Origin: Anisus vortex
Taxonomy: Eukaryota > Mollusca > Gastropoda > Planorbidae
Direction: 5' to 3'
Assembly: GCA_949126835.1 (NCBI GenBank)
Contig: OX421507.1
Location: 14,112,202-14,176,201 of the forward strand
Length of the DNA: 64,000 nucleotides
Below the pieces are notes generated by a model that saw nothing but the letters and a program-made list of their open reading frames with translations, was not told the origin of the DNA and ran no database searches. The position numbers and the translations under genes are program-made. This document shows, piece after piece, positions 57,238 to 64,000 of this stretch. Each line of letters opens with the position of its first letter. The stretch's first letter is position 1.

Positions 57238-58864
57238 GCTATTTTTCGGCGTACCGGCACCCTTTTCAATGTGGGGAAAAAATTACGTTTATTATTAATT
57301 TATTATATTATTAATTTGTTAAAATTGAATTATTTTAAAATTGCGCGCAATAAGAATTAAAATATTAAAATGCGAAACTGCTTTAAAAAGTTAGGCAATC
57401 CATCACTGAGTACCGGCACCTATTTTCGTTTACAAAAAAAGCACGGTGAAAACCTATGCTCTAAATGTACAACGATTAAAGAATATTTATTGCCAATACA
57501 AAAAGTCCACAGAACTGTTCAGTGATTCAGTTGCTTTCTCAAAGGTTGAAACCCAACGGTATGAACATTCCCAAAACCAGACAATATGTTTTGTACGCCT
57601 GTGCACTTAACGTTGAACATTACAAGCTAGATATAGATCATATATTATTGATAGTAAATTAATAGACCAAATCAACATGTCATACGCCATTAAAGAACCT
57701 AATAGACCAATGAAAGGTCATCCCCGTTCGTGGTTTTTATTTTATCAACATCTCTTCTCTATAGATCTGTCTGTATGTTTCTTTCTCTCTAACAGACACA
57801 CACGCTTGCACTCTGCCCCCTCCCATCTCTTTGCCCCCTCTTTCTCTTTCGTTCTCCTATTATATATGAAAATATTTCAAAACGAGTAAGTTTGCATTAA
57901 ACGGGTTTATATTCTTTGTACATCAAAAACAATTAATTTTCTAATCGATTAACTAGCAACTGCTGTGTAAATTATTTTCTAATTTATTAGGATTTTGTTA
58001 CCAGCAGATTTGTGTTTTTAGTTTTCTTATTTTAAAAATATTCTTTAAAACTTTGGGGGAAAAAAAAGACTATAAAGAAAGAGAAAGCTTTAGCCAAAAC
58101 GATTAGCAGGTTTAAAGACCAAGTGAAGAGCTTTTTCTCAAAGGGGCGAGATTTGGAATAGCCTCATACGAAAGTGACGTTTGAGAAAGGAAATAAATAA
58201 ACACAACTCGACGCTATAAATCTATATTTAACCATTTTCTTAAAAATAAGAACCGGGAAAAGATTCAAAACATGTGGCAATAGATTCAAAACACGTGACA
58301 ATATTCCTTTTTCCTAATCGAAATCCTTTCTCTGACGTCATTTTCCTTTGTTGCCGGAAATAAAAATCATCTCAAATGGCTACGAGATTTGGACTTAAAT
58401 CCTCCGAAAAACACACACATTTTAGTGCAAATATTTAACTAATTACTTTAAAGTTATCATTGCTATTATGTATAAGCTTAAATGATTTTTATTAACATTC
58501 AGATACTGAATGCACTATTTATTATCAAAATCAAATATCAAATCAATTTTGATAAAAAAAAAGCTCTTCCCTTGGTCCTTAAGTTTGGCGGCTGAGGGCT
58601 ACTGGTCAATGGTTATGTACATTTTCTGGAGTATGCTGCATTGTTCTTTGCATAGAGGCGTTTTATGTGATCTTGCAAGTTTTATCATGTTTATTAGGTC
58701 TAGTATGTACATTATTATATAATTAGTTTTTGCTTGCGTTCGCTGATTTGGCGTTTTGAAGCTGTTGTATTTAGCATACTATGTTGTAGCAAAGAAGCCT
58801 TTACTGTAAGTTCATTGGTTGTTGTTGTGATTTTTAGCCATCTCATCATCTTTTCATTTCATAG
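57238..58864. other. Spacer
   Basis: No gene recognised; AT-rich with small chance frames (57677-57889, 58510-58722). Confidence 0.4.
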
Positions 58865-59082
58865 AACGGTGAAGCTGCGTTCACCAGTTTCGGTGGTCAG
58901 GGTATACTAGGGGATGTGTAGCCAGCACAATGCTCAGCCGCCTTTACTTTACTCCATGGTCATCATATTTCAGGTACCCACCAGAGCTGGATAGATTCAG
59001 GGACGGCCTCGAGTCCAGGAAAAAAATCGTAGCTTTCACCAGGATTCGAACCCAGGACCTTCGGTACGCTAGTCAAACGCAT
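58865..59082 (-). mobile_element. tRNA-derived SINE, copy 2
   Basis: It matches the SINE at 22567-22842: GTGTAGCCAGCACAATGCTC, CAGCCGCCTTTACTTTACTC and CACCAGGATTCGAACCCAGG then ACCTTCGGTACGC. B box (minus) near 59040-59050. Target duplication not evident. Confidence 0.8.
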
Positions 59083-59304
59083 AAATTTCCTGGTATCTAT
59101 GGTACATTTGGTTGATGTTTTATTTACTTATAAGATAGTACCCAGTGTGTTTTGACACTTATCACTAACATTTAAATTGTCAGACACTGAACACCACGCT
59201 TATCCTAATCTCTCCATCTCACACTTGAAGCAGAATTCCTCGACCAAGACAATTATTTCAACAAAGGCTGCGGCTAGTCAGACCCGGGTCTCTTTAGCAT
59301 TAAA

Positions 59305-59565
59305 TGGCTATTCGGACCCAGCTTCACTCGGAATTCCTTAGAACTCATAAAAAACATTTAAAAAGAGGGGGAAAAAACACACAATATATTTATCTTACCA
59401 TATATTATAAATAATAGCACAAAAAACACAAAATCTATCCCTATCCTATATAACCTAACCGATACTAACAGCTTATTACAAAAATTACTACAAAGCCATC
59501 CCTAACCTATATAAACTAACCGATACTAACTATCTATTACTAAGTCTATCGGGTCCGAATAGCTA
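59305..59565. mobile_element. Possible small inverted-repeat element
   Basis: TGGCTATTCGGACCC at the left and GGGTCCGAATAGCTA at the right are inverted with two mismatches. Inside, a block (CTATATAA.CTAACCGATACTAAC...CTATTAC) occurs twice in tandem. No clear target duplication. Confidence 0.5.
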
Positions 59566-60660
59566 CTTCGTTCAACAAATAAATATATATTTTTTCACGC
59601 ATTATAAAATAAAAAAGACTTTAAAACAACACCAGAAACTTTTAATAATTGGTTATCAATGTTTATTCAAGAAAATTTGTGCAATTTATCCCACTTAGGC
59701 CTACTTGCAAAACAAACATTTTAAAGTGGATTAAACATGTTTATAGCTATAGCCTTTAAAAAAGGGTCGGAATGTTGCTTTTAAACATTCAATTAAATCG
59801 GATATCGCAGAGCTCGCTATCGTTTGATTTGCTCAAATGAAAACAGTAGTCGCCATTTGAGCGGCATTGTTTGATTCGCCGAACATTATCTTCTGTCGAC
59901 ATGATGGGCGACGTGAGTTAACCAACTCAGGAGGGTTCCCGATAGAGTTGGGAACCGAGCCGAAAACACCGAGCTCAAACCCTCTTGGCGAACGAACCGA
60001 ACCGAACCCGATTTTCAAAGCCATGAACCGAACGAAGATATAAAAAAAAGTGTAGATCTACTAACCAAAATATTTGAAACTTGTCTCTACATTACTAGCC
60101 AGCTTATGTCAGAGATAAGATTATTCGTTTTAAAACCCAATTAAAAACATTATGATTCTTTATTTTATCACCATCCCTCTCCAAACACTTACACGTTTAA
60201 GTTTATGTTTGTGTTCAAGTAAGAAAAAAAAATTTGTGTTTATTAAAATGTCAATTGCCAGCCCAAGTTCTGATTGGCCTTCTCTACCCAATACTTAACT
60301 TCTGCTTTTATTTTCTATAATTTTCTTTCACCATCCTTTCACAATTAGGGACAAATTTTATATAAACACTGGATCTTTTTACTTGGACAAATTTTTTTCT
60401 GTAGGCAAACCTCAGTAAGACATATTCTTATTCCAATCAATAGTGTGCGGTATGCAAAAGCCCGTGTCTGTTACTCATGTGAGCACAAAAACGTAGGATA
60501 GAGTAGGCCTACAGGTGATGGGGTAGAGGCTTATATGTCGATTCTTGTACTACTTTGACTCTCCCCTACCGCGCCCTCCATCCACCTCCCCAAAACACAT
60601 TTTATTTTCTTAAGCTTGGTTTTGGCAACATATAATTCGTGTGGAAAGAAAAACAAACAC
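59566..60660. other. Spacer
   Basis: Contains a GAACCGAACCGAACC-type patch near 59940-60025, possibly another hAT end. Otherwise nothing recognised. Confidence 0.4.
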
Positions 60661-60840
60661 CCGGTGGCCGAGATGCAGCAATTTCGACTGGCGTACCGAA
60701 GGTCCTGGGTTCGAATCCTCGTGAAGACTAGGATTTGATCCCGGGTCTGGAGGGTGTACCCGAGTCTAACCAGCTCTGATTAGTTAGTCGGCTGGTCATT
60801 GTGCTGGCAACACAATTGCTGTATTATAACTAACCTAGCT
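60661..60840 (+). mobile_element. tRNA-derived SINE, plus orientation
   Basis: A box GGTGGCCGAGATG near 60663 and B box GGTTCGAATCC at 60708-60718, spaced as in a tRNA head. The body has CCCGGGTCTGGAGG and CAGCTCTGATTAG and ends GTGCTGGCAACACAATTG, the reverse of the family body at 22670. Confidence 0.82.
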
Positions 60841-60941
60841 TATTCCAGCTTGTTTCCGTTCAAAAAGATGACATTGAAATAAAAAAAAATTAAATCGTTT
60901 TTTTTCCCCCAAAAGTTTTTTGTTTGGTTTGTTTATAAAAT

Positions 60942-60957
60942 GTGTGTATGTGTGTGT

Positions 60958-61026
<69 letters not shown>
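60942..61026. repeat. (TG)n microsatellite
   Basis: TG repeats with TATG interruptions, lying just upstream of the promoter-like block. Confidence 0.96.
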
Positions 61027-61028
<2 letters not shown>

Positions 61029-61186
61029 CAGACGAAAACGGGCAACGTAAGTATCGTAGTGTAGCGGAGCGCCACGCCGTGGAAACTTTCGACGCTGCGT
61101 CCCCACCACTTCCAACCCAGGCCACGTGATGTTCCCTCCGATAGCGCCGAGACCTGGTTTTATTCCGTGGCGTAGTGGCGAGACGA

Positions 61187-61192
61187 TATAAG
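61187..61192 (+). promoter_or_regulatory. TATA box of a possible downstream gene
   Basis: GATATAAGCGGGG sits in a CpG-rich block (61030-61230) that contrasts with the AT-rich surroundings. A CACGTG E-box lies at about 61122-61127. A start near 61215-61220 would be expected. Confidence 0.5.
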
Positions 61193-61216
61193 CGGGGACC
61201 GTGGGTGAGCCTCGCC

Positions 61217-61372
61217 TCGCCGACCTGTTGATAAGCCTAGTTTCTCTAACCACAGAGTGGAAACAGCAATTTGTAGCAGTGGACAATTCGTTAATATTGT
61301 TTGTTACGTTTTTGTTATATTTCTCACTTGATTTCCCCTGCTAGTTCCGCGTGTGTGGCATAAAACGATTAG
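61217..61372 (+). other. Possible non-coding first exon
   Basis: From the predicted start to the donor GATTAG|GTGAGATC. No long frame. It is inferred from the TATA box, the CpG-rich context and the near-consensus donor. Confidence 0.35.
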
Positions 61373-62083
61373 GTGAGATCATTTTGTATATATCAAATCT
61401 CTAGCTCATCGTGTTACGATTATCCTTTATATCCAGATTGTGAAAGCGATAGTAGTTTCATTCTTAGTTTATGTTCTAAGTCGTTTTGACAAGGAAACCA
61501 CTATAGTAGGCCTAGGCCTAACAATCACCTTTTTTTAAAAATCTATTTCGAAGTGTTAATTGGTGTCGATCTATAAAACACAAAACTGAATTTTTTCCAA
61601 ATGAAATAAACGTTTTCAGCCATTAGGCCTAATTATTATAATTTAATAACAACATTTTTATATTGTAGTAATAAATAATATAACAAAAGTATTAAAATCT
61701 AAAAAATAGTTGGAACTATTATTTTCTTTTCACAATTTAATATTTTGTTAACATATCTTTTATAATTCTTTTGCTTTAGTTCATTTTGAATCAGGGTGCG
61801 TGTTTATTTTTAGTAGTTTTTAACGTTATAACGAAAAAAACTAACCATTAAAAAAAAAAGTAAAAATTTGGGGGCATTAAATTTGTGTTTGACCTTTGGA
61901 GTTCTGACCTTTGAAGCTTTGAACCTTCGGAGTTTTGACCTTTGGGGCTTTGACCTTTGGTGTTTTGAACTTTGGAGATTTTATATTAATCAAAGCACAC
62001 GCTTGTGTTGTTCAAACATTTACGTAGGACTGTTAGTGTGTGAAAACTATTTGTGAACTAATCTGTGTTTTTTGCCTACTTAG
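61373..62083. other. Presumed intron with degenerate tandem repeat
   Basis: At about 61880-61980 the phrase TTTGGAG/GTTTTGACC recurs at roughly 17-18 bases (about five units). The rest is AT-rich and unremarkable. Confidence 0.5.
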
Positions 62084-62145
62084 TGAAGATGTAAGGTCGC
62101 ACAAGTTATATGAAAGACAACTTTTAAGACAGGTTTTAATTCAAG
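62084..62145 (+). other. Possible non-coding second exon
   Basis: Bounded by a good polypyrimidine tract and acceptor (TTTTTTGCCTACTTAG) and a near-consensus donor (TTCAAG|GTGAGTCC). It contains ATG TAA, a minimal upstream frame, so it would be 5' UTR of a gene past the window edge. Confidence 0.4.
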
Positions 62146-62226
62146 GTGAGTCCTTTCTTTTACAACTTGCTCTGAATCTTCTTCCCTAATTTACTGAACC
62201 TAAACATACATGGACATACCCTACAT

Positions 62227-62429
62227 CAGGGGGCGGCAACCTACGAAACGCGTGCCAGACTTGGCCCTCTGAGCGAATTTTCAAGGGCACGCGGCAGACT
62301 ACACAAAAAAAATCTATTCAAGTACTTCTACAATAAGTGGACTGCTAACCCTGGATGACCTTTTAGGCTTTTGTCACGCTTAATAATTTAGAAAGCCTAC
62401 TTTCGCACAAAATAGGTTGCCGATCCTTG
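62227..62429 (+). mobile_element. 203-bp hAT MITE with perfect target duplication
   Basis: It begins CAGGGGGCGGCAACCT and ends AGGTTGCCGATCCTTG, an inverted repeat. CCCTACAT is on both sides (62219-62226 and 62430-62437). It is a deletion derivative of the SCAND3-like family at 42169-43481. Confidence 0.92.
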
Positions 62430-63014
62430 CCCTACATTCTACATGATCTAATTCTAACCCTCAATGGGCTAATACTAACTCTTAAAGGACTACATAGACC
62501 AACCCTAAATTAATTAGCATAACATTGGCTAACACTACTTGGATTAACCTTTACTGTGCATTGACTAACAGAATCTAATCCAGAACCAGGGCAATCCTCA
62601 TTCACACCTCCTCTTCAACACAACGTGTGCATAACAAATTAAAGGCAACAAGCAAACTCCCTCCTGAAGCTGACCGTTACATTTGGTTTCGAAGTGCAGC
62701 CTCCCATGTATGGAGAAATAGAATATTGTTGTGTTGAAAGTTGAAAGCTTAGATGATCCTTACGCTGAGAATCTTACCAATCGTTAGATAGCTATTTTAG
62801 TGTACAATTGTTGTATGCAATGCGTTGCAAAGGGTAGTCTTTGTTTGCTAAACGAAATAAAACTATAGATGAAATAATAGAAAGTAAAGCAATATCTTGG
62901 ACTATTAATAAGTTTACAAAAAGGTCCTTTCATCTTATGGCCATAAGAAAATCATTGTTTGCAATTTTGTTTATGATATGAAATATATGAAACCTGTTAG
63001 AAAAGGCAATCATA
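62430..63014. other. Spacer, possible LINE tail fragment
   Basis: CATTTGGTTTCGAAGTGCAG near 62690 and the following bases resemble the FRxAAxxVWNxLP region of LINE tails (FRSAASHVWRN on plus). It is too short to delimit; otherwise nothing. Confidence 0.3.
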
Positions 63015-63299
63015 TATACATATATATATATATATATAGCCTATATATAACCTGTGAATATATATACCTAAATCTATCTATAGATCGATCTATTTATATG
63101 ACTATCAATCAATCTATATTAATCTTTTCCATTATCTATCTATCTCTATATATATCTTAACATCTGTCCATCTATTTATGTATATCGTTGTACGTCTATC
63201 AATCTATCAATCAATCTATCTGTATTCATATATCAAGCTATCTAAATATCTATCTAACTGCTAACCATCTATAATCTATGTATCTATCAATATGACATA

Positions 63300-63345
<46 letters not shown>

Positions 63346-63375
63346 GTCTACCTATCTATTTATCTATCTACTACC
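63015..63375. repeat. (TA)n and (TATC)n microsatellites
   Basis: (TA)n at 63015-63040, then imperfect ATCT/ATCA repeats, with a clean TATC array at about 63300-63346. Confidence 0.95.
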
Positions 63376-63679
63376 TACTCATCTATGCAACTTTAAAACA
63401 CTGCCTGTAAGAACCCTCACCATTCAACATTCTCCAATTTACTCTAAATACATTATGTTTCCTTAATATAGAATACTCGTACAAAACCCAAACATATGTT
63501 TATAAACAAACGTCCGTAATATAATTCTAGACGAGAGCAATTGGTTGCTCCTAAGATTTCAGTATTTAATTCCCGGGAAAAGGGAAGAAAACTGGAGCAG
63601 ACGAGCACAAAACGTCTGCTATTGCGTTTCCATCCCATGATTAATGTAATCTGTACACTACCATTAGTGAATGGTAGAG

Positions 63680-63740
63680 AATTGCCATCTCTGTAGAGAA
63701 CTGCAGCTATCTGTAGAGAACTGCAGCTATCTGTAGAGAC
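63680..63740. repeat. 22-bp tandem repeat, three units
   Basis: The unit TCTGTAGAGAACTGCAGCTA (20-22 bases) occurs two and a half to three times; the first and last copies are partial. Confidence 0.85.
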
Positions 63741-63839
63741 AGATCGATGTCGATCGGGCGACAGTTGACATTGAAAGCCGCGACTCCTGATTTAAAGATA
63801 TGTCTGAATAACAAATCAAACAATATTGCTCCAGAATTC

Positions 63840-64000
63840 TCCCAGAGACATTTTACTGTGTGCTTCAGCTTCTCTGTCACGATTTTACCGTCAAAATATA
63901 GACTGCGTGTTTAAGCTTCTCTGACATGTTTTTACTGAGAGTTTAAACATCTATGTCATGATATTACTGTGTGTTAAAACTTCTCTGTCGTAATGTTACA
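63840..64000. repeat. Degenerate ~33-bp tandem repeat at window edge
   Basis: TTTACTGTGTG..TTCAGCTTC then TCTGTCACGAT recurs at 63849, near 63903, 63940 and 63970 with substitutions. The array appears to continue past the window. Confidence 0.7.

Noticed and set aside
60661..60735. tRNA gene
   Set aside because: A and B boxes are present but the arms do not pair as a full tRNA, and the sequence continues into a repeated SINE body.

Overview
The window is AT-rich, intron-rich animal DNA. The only host gene I can follow is a plus-strand, many-exon M13 zinc metallopeptidase (neprilysin / endothelin-converting-enzyme family), from an ATG at 6283 to a stop at 44660-44662. Everything else is transposable elements, simple repeats and spacer. 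The TE mixture (SCAND3/ZBED5-like hAT elements, L2/CR1-like LINEs, tRNA-derived SINEs, a Gypsy element with integrase ahead of reverse transcriptase) and the frequent octamer TAGGCCTA suggest an invertebrate, most likely a mollusc such as a gastropod. That assignment is inference; no marker gene fixes the species.

Layout. 1-6130: spacer with a 12-bp satellite (2285-2546) and small LINE and hAT relics. 6283-7362: first three exons of the M13 gene (cytoplasmic leader and transmembrane anchor). 7363-22229: very long intronic region with one recognisable M13 exon (16544-16673), otherwise filled by hAT elements, an L2-like LINE, MITEs and nested hAT copies. 22230-26633: six M13 exons carrying the catalytic core, including the HELTH zinc motif, with a SINE, a LINE tail and a MITE between them. 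26634-38211: one intron of about 11.6 kb holding a two-level nest: an LTR retrotransposon without recognisable coding sequence (26736-37909, 5-bp target duplication TAAAT), whose own 5' LTR was later hit by a Gmr1-like Gypsy element (30079-36966, 4-bp duplication ATAT). 38212-44662: last five M13 exons. 45345-46167: second copy of the L2-like LINE just past the gene's probable poly(A) signal. 46168-61000: spacer, several hAT elements with clear 8-bp target duplications, SINEs and microsatellites. 61030-62145: CpG-rich promoter-like block with a TATA box and two possible non-coding exons of a gene lying beyond the right edge. 62146-64000: a MITE and short tandem repeats.

The M13 gene looks broken as read. 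The frame is interrupted near 22310, near 25575 and near 38273, there is an in-frame TGA at 25649-25651, the phase between exons 2 and 3 does not match, and about half of the usual N-terminal (M13_N) region cannot be found. All zinc and catalytic motifs are nevertheless still readable, so either this is a young pseudogene or the assembly has residual indels.

The most unusual item is the Gmr1-like element. Its 1281-codon frame runs gag - protease - integrase - start of RT, and the RT/RNase H core is cut out so that the start of RT abuts the last residues of RNase H. Its LTRs are nearly identical, and its leader carries three tandem copies of the tRNA-primer-site segment. I found no CRISPR array, rRNA gene, true tRNA gene, or clearly new protein system.
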